From Zerene cesonia (Eukaryota > Arthropoda > Insecta > Lepidoptera > Pieridae), in the NCBI RefSeq assembly GCF_012273895.1, contig NC_052128.1, positions 2,294,001 to 2,358,000 on the forward strand: a DNA stretch of 64,000 nt, written 5' to 3'. Below the pieces are notes generated by a model that saw only the letters and a program-made list of their open reading frames with translations, did no database searches and had not been told where the DNA came from. How positions within the stretch are numbered: the first letter of the stretch is position 1; each line of letters begins with the position of its first letter. A program made the position numbers and the translations under genes. Below, piece after piece: positions 49,701 through 61,700 of this stretch.

Positions 49701-52700
49701 ACCTATTTTATTATAATAAATCCGCCAGGTACACAAACAAAAGAACATGTAAGCGATCTCTGGATGAGAATTCTCGGTCTGTTACTTTGTCCTTACAAAA
49801 AGTCATAAGTAGAACACAACATATACGCAATGATATTTAAAATACATGTAATATTTCACATACGTGTGTCTTTTAAAAAGGAAACTTTTTATACTGTAAT
49901 ATCATTTTGAATTCAATAGAGGCGTAAATGATGTTCGATTTCCGATAATAATATGCGATCATAACAACAACACACAAACAGTATTATCGTATTTACTTAG
50001 TATCGTAAATAATTATACAGCTGTATATATAGCTGTATATAAATAATTATAGACTTATATCAGGTCCGGCGTAGAAATTTATTTAAAAATCACAATAGCG
50101 TCTCTTCCGGTATGCAACAAATTTATATTCAATGTTTTTTAGTCTCAATTATAGCTCTAGCAATTTATTTTCAATGCAACATGATAACCATCTGCGAATG
50201 TATTGAAAACGAAAGTTAATTTCAGTCACGAGATATGCGTTTCGTCTTTTATGTAACTAAATTGTAAACTGTTCAACGAATTCTATTCCATTCATTGATT
50301 GATTATTATTATTTTTAGACGTTTTATTAATCAAGAAAAATGGTTGATGAAAGACGCAGGTCATTGTGTTTTATTTTCAGTTTTAAATATTTTATATTAA
50401 TTGTAATATGTGTGTAATTAATAAAATCTTCGCAAAACGTTTATACAAACCCTTATTAATTTTATAATTATATTAAAGTATGTATCAAATATAAATGCTT
50501 TATCAATCACATCCTTGTAATAATAACGAATGATTGCAAAAATCATCAGTAGGTGAACACATAACCTATGTTTATCGATGTATCACACACATTAAATATG
50601 TATTACCCCATTTTAAACTTTATCACATATTGATAATCGAATAATCGCATCATACTCCACTTTTACGGCGAATAAGCTACGCACGTCATATATACGCATT
50701 TCATAGTACAGTTGCAGCGGAGGCAAATTAACATAGCTAATCACGAGATAATTTTACCGTGTTACGTGAGGTGACGCAAACAATATATTGACTCGTTAGT
50801 TGGGAATCCAAAACGGTCTTAAGCATTCACAGCTCAGGGCTGTGTAAATTATATTACAGTGGTTATAAGTAATAATAGAAGCGATATAAATAATAATGAA
50901 AATTATGAATGACGTGATGATTTATAATATTTATTAATATTAATTCTACTAATATTATAAAAGAAAATTTTGGACGTTTGTTACTCTTTCACGCAAGATC
51001 GATGAAATTTGTTACAGAGATAGATTATACGTCACGTCACAATGGAGCGATTTTATGGTATTACTTTTGTTCCTGGAAATATAGATGCTTTGACCTTGCT
51101 AGCAAAGCGCGGGCGGAATGCTCGTACTATATAAAATATTACACTTGTACCGTATGCGAATCAGCTGAAAAATTTAGTGAGTTTCCTAAAGCAAATAGAA
51201 AAAATAATTGCTCTGAATCTCACGAGTGCACTTGCAAAAGTGTGTCATGATGAAAGGTCAAGCAAGCTTCAGACAAAATAAGAAAAACATTACACGAAAC
51301 GTTATAATAACTGGAATCTTTTAAATTGACTTTAAACACGAATAAGTTAGTTCAGAATCCTTACTAATATTGTAAATGTGTTTGTTTGTCTTACACGTCG
51401 CAATGAAGCGAGTTCATGACATAATTTATGTCTGGAGATAGTTAGGCTAGAGAGTAGCATATGCATCTTTTTACCTTTTACATCTCACTAATTAAAATTT
51501 TTCCTATTAAAAATTCTTTAGATTACTCGGCCGAAGCCGTATGAGGAAAGCTAGTACGAAAATATGTTAACCTTAGTAGTATATGCGTATTAATAGAAAA
51601 ACTTAAAACAGTTTATATATCATCAGCCGAACCTGAATCTAGGTACAGTGCACCCACCTGCAGTTTCCTAGATGTTATAAATAGCCTGAATAGATATCGC
51701 AAATTTACGCAACCAAATAGATTAGTGAGCGCCAAATATAAATGTAAATGGCTAAAATTAAACAAATATGGCGTTGAGATCACCACAATATCACACTACA
51801 CTACAACTTAGTGGTTACCGCTTATGTCCTATTAAATTTTTTGGGAAAATTCGATTCAAAATACATATATTTAGAGTTTGCTAATGAAAGCCCGACTCAA
51901 CTTATATTATAAGTGCGAAAGTGACTGTGTTTGTCTGCTGTTTTTCACTTCACTTAAACCACTTAACCATTTTGATAAAATATAGCGATAGTTTGAGACC
52001 CAAGAAAGGAAATAGGACAGTTTTCATGCCGGAAATCACACAAGAACGGGAACAATGCGGAAAAAATTAAGGACCGTCTGTTTTTTCATTTGAAAACGCG
52101 GGCGAAAAGCTGGTACGAAATCAATGTGAGATATTGAGGTTACACACCTATAACGATTTACTGATTATAACTATTTGAACAATAAAATTTCAATTATGCA
52201 GCCTATATTTTGTGCGAATTTTGTAATATACAACATGTATAATGAATAGCGATTTAATGAACATGTGGCAATAAATTATTTCACTGCTTGAATATGTCAT
52301 ATTTTAAATGTTAACGAATACATTTGAGCTTCATTTAAAAGATTGTAGTTTCAAGTTATTTAAAGTTAGTAACACAGAAAAATTACCTTGTCAAATTCTA
52401 TCCTATCCTACTAATCCTACTAATATTATAAATGCGAAAGTTTGTAAGGATGTGTGTGTTTATTGCTCTTTCACGCAAAAACTACTGAACCGATTGCAAT
52501 GAAATTTGGTACGTAGATAGCTGAACAACTGGTATAACATAGAGGCAACTTTTTATCCCGATATTCCTACGGAATACGGACTTACGCGGGTTTTCACCCA
52601 CCGCAGGGCGCAGCTAGTAATATAAATGCGAAAGTTTGTTAGGATCTGTGTGTGTGTGTGTAAGTAGATAGCTGGACAACTGGCATAACATGTAGGCAAC

Positions 52701-55700
52701 TTTTTATCCCGATATTCCTACGGAATTCTTGCGCGAGTGAAACCGCGGGGCGCAGCTAATATGCTATAATAATATAGAGATTTTCTTCCGAACCAATACA
52801 GACGAAGCCATGGCAAAAGTTTATTCAATTCTAATTTAACAATTACCTGTTTTTTTGGCAATTGGCAAACGGGGTGATGTAGTAAGCATCAAATTACTCA
52901 TTAGAAACATTAAAGGTTTTCACCTTTCTCAAATTACGGTAGTGTTATTTACAAGGTGTCCAAATTTTACTTTAAAATGGGAAGGAATTTTAAGACTAGT
53001 CGTTGATTAGTATGCACAATAATTTGAACTAAGTATTTGAACCCAGAATTTATATAAAAAGTACTCCTTAGAAAACAAGGCTTTAAAACGACACTGCAAC
53101 AGAGTCAGATGTCATTCTTTTCAATTGTGACCCTTAATTTCAATATTTTTGGAACTGAATGAATAAAATCCTTACAAAGCGGCTTAATCCGTAATATGAG
53201 CTTCTTCTCGATCACTTTACGCAGCTACTCAAATACAACAACTTTTTATATAATCATTGCCTACATACACACATCAACATAATCTACGGGTATGTTATTA
53301 TAAATCTACGTGATAAGGAAACAATAGATCTCAAAACAAATAAATAATAATATCCAGCTATCAAACTATCCAGCTTATTCTAATATGCAGTTTATCTCTT
53401 CATATTCTCAATCCCATGTACTCGTATACCACATTAAGTACTTTCAGTCTAGGCAAATTGTAAACATTCAATCGTTCGTATCTTACATTGTCTATGACAG
53501 CCGTAATCACCGCCCACGCCCAAAGGAGCCAGCTATAAAAAGACTGCCAAGCGGAGTGTAACGGTAACCTATAGACGCGGGCTAATCGTGCGTGACATTT
53601 ACACGAGAGGACTTAAGAAACCATATGATGAGTTTATGTCATCGGAGTAATTAGAGGTATTTAGCTTCTTGTGGTCGAGATATTAATAGATTTGCTTTTG
53701 AGGCTCAGTTGAATGGTTGGTTCGGAAAGAAATAAACGCAACAGCATAACAGAGTTCGACAACATTTGGCAAACTTATCTAACCTGTGTAACGTTCGTGT
53801 CCTTTTGTTTTGCACGAAAACACATACATACAAACATCCATACATCCTTATAAACTTTCGGTTATACAATATTAGTAAAATAGTTTAAAAATCCTCCTAT
53901 TCACCTCCCAGACGCTTTTTATTGAAACTACGTATTATTGAGATCGTTGATAAAATAGTCTATCAAACTGAGAATCTTATCCTCAGGGGTGATAACTTTA
54001 TATATGAGACAGTCTAGTCGGTTAAATATTGATAAGTATGGATTGTGTGTATAATGATTTTCATTAATTCAACCATAATAGCACCGATCGCGATATTATA
54101 TGCAAATGAACTGTTTTCATTAAAGGAAAGTTATGAATAAATCAAACTCAGCAAATAAGTGGATTCATTAATCAATCGTATTGACTACAAAAACCGATCA
54201 TTCTTTATTTAGTACCAAGCTTGTTTTACACATCCAATGAATCTCTGAGGTGGATCGAGGTCGAAAATTTTAAATAATGTGCCGAAATGGTCTGTTTAGA
54301 TCTAACAAACGAATCTTGGGTATACTTTTTTTAAAGTGCATCCATCATTGATCTCTTGCCTCTAACTAAACTTTCAGGAAGTCTGAGCTTTAACTCCATA
54401 AGATACCTCATGACAAATAATTTCAAGGGATGAAATGTCACTTAATATCAAGCAATGTAAAATGACGATTCAAACCAGCAAATGTCATCTCACCTGCGGA
54501 TCGTCGTCGGGCGCTTGACTCCGCCGTTTCATAGCAAACTCCTTAACCACGTGACTGTTGTCGGTGTTCACGTCAACGTTGAACGTCTTCAGCCTCAGCA
54601 TGGGGCTGATCGGACCCAGCGGGTTGCTGTACTTGTTGTACGTCAGGTATTTGGTCTGGTTGGTGCTATTGGTCTGGTTGATATTGTTGGTCTGGTTGAG
54701 GGAGTGGTGCGGTGACATCGAGGGTGGATTTGATGCCACTTCTACGATACTCTGGATGCTGGGCCGCTGCGGCCGCCTTTTTGGCTTCACGTAGGTTCTA
54801 GAGTCGAATTTGTGCCTGTCTGGCGTTGCGATGTCGTCCGCATCGACGTCTGTAACAAATTTGTCTATTACGGTTATGCCAAAACCCAATTAGGATTATT
54901 TTAATATTCCATTACATTGGTAATGGGTAAAATACTACAAATTTATTAAGTATATAAAAGTATTAAATCCCACAAGACGTTAGTGTCTATTTCTAGCAAT
55001 TTCTTTCTACTAACTTTGATACACATTCATAGAGTTTAATAGTGTTATTTTTAAATTAGCGTAAAATAAACAATTCTGGCTGATTTTGCAATTTATAGCA
55101 TGTATGCATCATCGTTCGCCTCTTTTCGGGGCCTGTTTACAATTTTAACTTATACAAGGATATGCACTCACTTGCTATGCTGAGATTTGTGTCGAGCTTG
55201 TATAATAGGAACATTATCGCAAATTAACAAACACATTATTGTATTACATTTTAGTATTTAATTAAAAATATAGTGGGGCTGAGACGTTGCGCATATAATA
55301 TATTGATTTGTAAACTATATCGATGTATAAACATTACAGATCGATCCCTCTTAAGAAATAACTGCCATTTTAAGTGTTTCATTGCTTAATAAAATTTTAC
55401 GGATTGCGTTGTGATAAATGATCGTGTTTATGATTTATGATGAATATAGATTATGATTTTCGATAAACAAAAATTCCCGTTTAAAGATTTTATTCTAGAT
55501 ATACTTTATAACTACCAGATACAACACGTGACTTATTTTGTCATATGGTACAGTATAGTACCTATTATTTATTTCCCAAAAGCCAATGGTCCAAACTTAT
55601 GTCGCCCCCTTATTNNNNNNNNNNNNNNNNNNNNNNNNNNNNNNNNNNNNNNNNNNNNNNNNNNNNNNNNNNNNNNNNNNNNNNNNNNNNNNNNNNNNNN

Positions 55701-58700
55701 NNNNNNNNNNNNNNNNNNNNNNNNNNNNNNNNNNNNNNNNNNNNNNNNNNNNNNNNNNNNNNNNNNNNNNNNNNNNNNNNNNNNNNNNNNNNNNNNNNNN
55801 NNNNNNNNNNNNNNNNNNNNNNNNNNNNNNNNNNNNNNNNNNNNNNNNNNNNNNNNNNNNNNNNNNNNNNNNNNNNNNNNNNNNNNNNNNNNNNNNNNNN
55901 NNNNNNNNNNNNNNNNNNNNNNNNNNNNNNNNNNNNNNNNNNNNNNNNNNNNNNNNNNNNNNNNNNNNNNNNNNNNNNNNNNNNNNNNNNNNNNNNNNNN
56001 NNNNNNNNNNNNNNNNNNNNNNNNNNNNNNNNNNNNNNNNNNNNNNNNNNNNNNNNNNNNNNNNNNNNNNNNNNNNNNNNNNNNNNNNNNNNNNNNNNNN
56101 NNNNNNNNNNNNNNNNNNNNNNNNNNNNNNNNNNNNNNNNNNNNNNNNNNNNNNNNNNNNNNNNNNNNNNNNNNNNNNNNNNNNNNNNNNNNNNNNNNNN
56201 NNNNNNNNNNNNNNNNNNNNNNNNNNNNNNNNNNNNNNNNNNNNNNNNNNNNNNNNNNNNNNNNNNNNNNNNNNNNNNNNNNNNNNNNNNNNNNNNNNNN
56301 NNNNNNNNNNNNNNNNNNNNNNNNNNNNNNNNNNNNNNNNNNNNNNNNNNNNNNNNNNNNNNNNNNNNNNNNNNNNNNNNNNNNNNNNNNNNNNNNNNNN
56401 NNNNNNNNNNNNNNNNNNNNNNNNNNNNNNNNNNNNNNNNNNNNNNNNNNNNNNNNNNNNNNNNNNNNNNNNNNNNNNNNNNNNNNNNNNNNNNNNNNNN
56501 NNNNNNNNNNNNNNNNNNNNNNNNNNNNNNNNNNNNNNNNNNNNNNNNNNNNNNNNNNNNNNNNNNNNNNNNNNNNNNNNNNNNNNNNNNNNNNNNNNNN
56601 NNNNNNNNNNNNNNATTATTAACAATTATTCTCGCAGTAAGAACGTATATCAGGAAATCCTGTTCCGAGTTTTGTTGTCTTCTATGATATAAGTTACCTG
56701 ATCAACGAAGGTTTTTGCAAGTGACAATTAAATATTTATATAGATGGCAGCGGAAGATAACTGCACGAAGGGTGAACGCACCCATTAAACCAACCTTTAG
56801 CGAGGATGCAATTAAAACACAGAATTGTACCTAAAACCCACATTATAAAACATAATTTCGTGTGAAGTTTAGATCTATAGATGTGTTAATTCAAACGGTG
56901 TGATAGTCATAAAGCTTAATTGACATGAACGCTGATTAACTGGCGTGTGCTTAAGAGATCCGTGTTAAAAGATTAAATAAGTAAGAAATAGTAGTAGTAA
57001 GATAATACGGTATTGTTATTTACATGATAGAAAATAACGTTATCATTAGTTTAAATTCAGCATTTAAATTTATTAATATAATAGAATTTATTTGAATTTA
57101 AACGTTAAAGAAATAAATGCTCTAGATACAACTTATATATTCACAACATAATTTATATACGTAACTCTTTAATCTATATAAACACAACTTAACCAATCCG
57201 AGAAAAAAGAGCAAATTCGATTTTAAAACTTCGCAGCGCCTATTCCACACAAGAACATGGCGACATCCAAATATAGAAGTGTACACTCCATAAAAAATGT
57301 AGAACAGATTGCATCGACCACAAATTGCAATCGGAACTCCTTATCAAGAGTTCGATTTGACAAGCATCACGTCCGTTGATCTATTACACGTGCCTACGCA
57401 TATAATATAGCGGAATAATAATTGACATTATAAAAATAAGTTTTCTATCTGCATACAACATCTGCATAAAAAGTTATACGTATAACTACGACAAAATTTT
57501 TGGATTTTAGTACAAACATAACTAAGGACAAAGCTTCCTTGGCCGTTTTTGTTTCTCTAAAACAATATTCCAAATTAACGATAGACCTACTAATAAAAAT
57601 TAACACGCACTGAGAAATTTTGCACAAATAAAAAGGTGTATTAGTATATATGCAGGGAAGGTAGTTTAAGTTTACGCTATCAGTACAGTATGAGAAGAAA
57701 TTCACTTCCATAACAACAACGCTTATAGCTAGACGTGACGAAAACCACTTGCAAACCGATATGTATAGAAAGTGAAATTAGTCATATTGTATGCTAAACT
57801 CTACGTGGGCCAACTAATACGTAGGTGACCAGCATTTGTATTCAACGCTTCGAGTAGCACCAATTTAATCTAATACGGTATGAAAGGAATCCTTTAAATT
57901 TTCTTCTGTGTCTATAGTAACGAAGAATGATTATCATGATTTATTTTTTAAAACTTGGTAAAATTGTTATTTATAAGTGATACTTGATAACCATATAAAT
58001 AAGGCGAGCTATATACATTCAAAAACTACCTTAAAAAGCTAAGATTCTTATTTTTACCAATCATAACAGAAATTCGTGGTTCAGTAAAATAATAATAAAA
58101 ACATCGTGTTATTTCACTCGGTACAGTTCCCACGCTCGTAGATTTGAATAATTGGATGATACTTAAATATAAATGTATTCAGTTCTATCAACAGTTGCAA
58201 TACTTCTCAAATAAATTGATACCGTTATAATTTAAATCTCATTATATCCACCTACCTATCTATCAAGTAAAATATTGAATAGTTTTATATGTACTTAATA
58301 GCGAATGTATACTGTACCATAGATATTTCACTTGAAATCTTATAATGAATTTCTCTAACACAATACAATACAATCGCTCATATTTGTTTACGGTATACAA
58401 TACGCCATACCATCACACACTCGGTCAAGCGCGAAGGTCGTTGGTCGCAGATAAAGCTAATGCCAATCTCTTACCGCTAAATAATTGTCAATGTACCGTA
58501 ACAATTTAGTGGGTCGAGAATCGAGATTTGGAGTGGGCCTTTGCGAGAAATTGGATTACGTGCAGAACAATGACAGTTAATTACCTAAATGGAATTGTTG
58601 AGAAAAACTGTTTTGAGATAAATCGCGCCATAAAAGCTTGAAGCCAAATTAAAATAACATGTCTTCAACTCTCTAGGTGGATAATCGGAGAGAACTGTTC

Positions 58701-61700
58701 CGTCGTACTATGTAAAATAATAAAAGACAGTTTTTATTGCTCTGCCATACAAAACATTTTAGAGACAGTAATTTTTTCTGATTGTGGCTTCGACATTAAA
58801 CAGAAATTAATGTTCGAGGGAAAATGATTCGCTCTTAATACATATCTACTGCAGATATTTTTAACCTTTCGCTGATGTACTGTTTTTAACAGTAGGTAAG
58901 GATGAGATAAAACAAGCACGTCCAGCAAGAGACTGTCCCTAAATAAATAACATTTAATACAAAGAAGGGGTAGACATAATATCTCGCCAGATAAGTAAAC
59001 ATCATTAAACATCCTTATAAGGATCCGCTAGATAGTATACTCGTAGAATATATGAAAGCGCTATCTAACTTAGCTTCAATATAATGTCACATGTACCAGA
59101 ATAGACGATCCTACAAAATTTTGTTCCCGAATTTAGATCGGATGGGACAGACCATAAATGCTGAAGAAGAATAATGCTTATAAAGCGCAACAGACTGTTT
59201 AAACGTGCTGGGTCGTCGTGTGCACAATTGTTTTATGGGTACGAAGCAAAACATCTTGAAACTAGGTATGCGATCGAACAATAGCAACAAAACCGGATGT
59301 ATACAAGAATTATACTTGTAGGAATCATATTCTTGAGAGAACACTCGCACGACCGGTTCATTTCCTCACAGCTTCCTACATCTTTTTGCCTTTCAGCCTT
59401 ATAATCACAAAATTGCTCTAATGAACCGTAGTTTCTTCCGTGTTCTGTGTATTTATTTTGAGGGCAAGTATCAAAAATATGAACAGATATATTAGTGTTG
59501 AAATAAGATTCAAAAAGATATGAGGGTTCTGTATGTTAAAAGTTTAATTACAACTTTATAGTTAATACAACGGGCCTAGAAATTTCTGGGATGTTATTAG
59601 ACAAATACACGGCTACGATGCGTAGAAATCGAAAAGCAGAAAACTCCTTCTGACTCAGCCTTCTGTGAGTCACGAAATAATAAAACATCACTTACGTCCT
59701 ACACAAGTTCCTAAAAGTTCATCTCCTTTTGAAATTAAATGTTTTAAATGAATAAGATATATATAAGTGATCATCTTCGTGGGTAACTAACTGTATTAAA
59801 AAATTACTTCGTACATTAAATGCACATTGGCTCAATTGAAAGATAGCAATGGCATTGAAATAATATAGATTTATTTGAAGTAATGTTATTTTACAGGTTT
59901 AAAATAATACGAGATCAAAGTAAAAAAAAAAAGTAATATGTATCTTGTTCCTACAAGTTTCAGGGTTATATTTAACTGACTAGATTAACACTTAATTTTA
60001 CTGAGATTTTATGTACAAGTAACATTTTTTGATTTTGCTTAAACAAGGTAAGTGATATTTTTTTATAGATAAAGTTGAAAGAAATATGCAGTTATAAAAA
60101 AATTAAAGTCGAAAAAGCAAGACGTATCACTACATAGTATAAAACAAAGTCGCTTTCTTTGTCCCTATTAAACGGATTTTTTAATAGATAGAGCGATTCA
60201 AGAGGAAGTTTAACATGTATAACATCTATTAATCTACTCCAAATTTTAACGCGTGCGAAGCCGCGGGTAACAGCTAGTTTTTACTATGACATACAATCCT
60301 TATTTGGTATAGGGTTATTTTAGAATTTAAAATCAACATTTAGTACAAATATATATTAATATTGATTAATAAACAATGAAGGATATTAAGATGATTAAAA
60401 ATGAGATAATAAATATGATAACATTGTATGAACAAGCATCGTAAATATTTTATCAATTCTTATCAGTCATTGTACGTAAATTATGCTAATTCCATCAGAT
60501 ATGTAGTAAATGCATCAGTTAAATATGTAGTGGATGAATATTGTAGGCTCAAAATCAAAATTAAATTAATAAAATTTTTATGTTTTGTTGCACAAATATG
60601 TACCTGTACATTCAAATTGAAAGATTATTTTTATGTTTGAGTGCTATTTATTGAGTAAACCTAAGGACTAAAAAAGAGTGGAACAACAAGGGAAAAGCAA
60701 TAAAATATACCTTTTAGGGAGCAGTTCAATCTGTTTCTACTAGTATACACTGAATATCACTTTCTCATTAATATCAAGTAAAAATATATTGCGTTTATTG
60801 CAAACCCAATATCACACCCCAACATACATTTGATTAGTATCATTTGTGATGAAGTTTATATTATTGGCCAATAATTTAAATAAAATTCCCGAAAAACTAT
60901 ATTTGCAAAGATAAAGCTTTGTATGTATAATACAAATATTTATATTATCTATTCATTCCTATATTTCTATTGAGCATACATTATTGCATTATAACATAGC
61001 TTTAAAAATTTGCAAACACCAAGAAACTGCAAGAAAGTCACATACAAAACTTTTTTTAGTATAAAATTACATTTCTTTCTATTTGACTGTGAGATTTATA
61101 ATTACTATAGCAGAATTTTCTTTCAATACTAGTGTGTCCCTGCTGCATCCAAGGTAAGTTTTTGGTATGTCTAAGAACCTTTCTTATGTTTTAAAAAAAT
61201 ATTTAAAAAAATTGCCAAATTGGCCAACCCATTCTCGAGCTTTACTCTTAACTACCATTTAACAATTATTATTTATATATAGATAGATAAACATTGTTAT
61301 TTGTCAGGTATAACTTTCAGTTGCAATTCAACACAATATGATATGTTGAAATTTGATTCCCATTTGTAACTATATTATATTCATACACCTAGACTGTAAT
61401 GTTATATTGCATTAGCATCTCAAATTACTTGTACAATACTCAACAGTTTTCGAGTGATATATGGAACAATATAACAACTTAAGCTTTAAGAAACTGACGT
61501 GATATAAATTTGTAGGATTATAGATATTTTTATATAACATATTAATAAAGTAATACAAATATTACTTTTTAATGATAATTTTACATAAAGTTTCAGCTAT
61601 TTCAAACTTCATGTTACTTTTATAAAAAACTTAAATCTCTCTAAGCAATAAAATATACAGTACTTTTTACAGAATCATCATAAAAATAGTAAAAATCAAA

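Larger units (their letters stand above)
49414..54493 (-). other. Intron 3 of the SLAIN-like gene, repeat-rich
   Basis: A 5.1-kb intron packed with Helitron-like insertions (about 50945-51115, 51353-51554, 51892-52117, 52408-52762) and one copy of a Cys-free interspersed repeat family near 49500-49620. No coding exon is visible. Confidence 0.7.
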
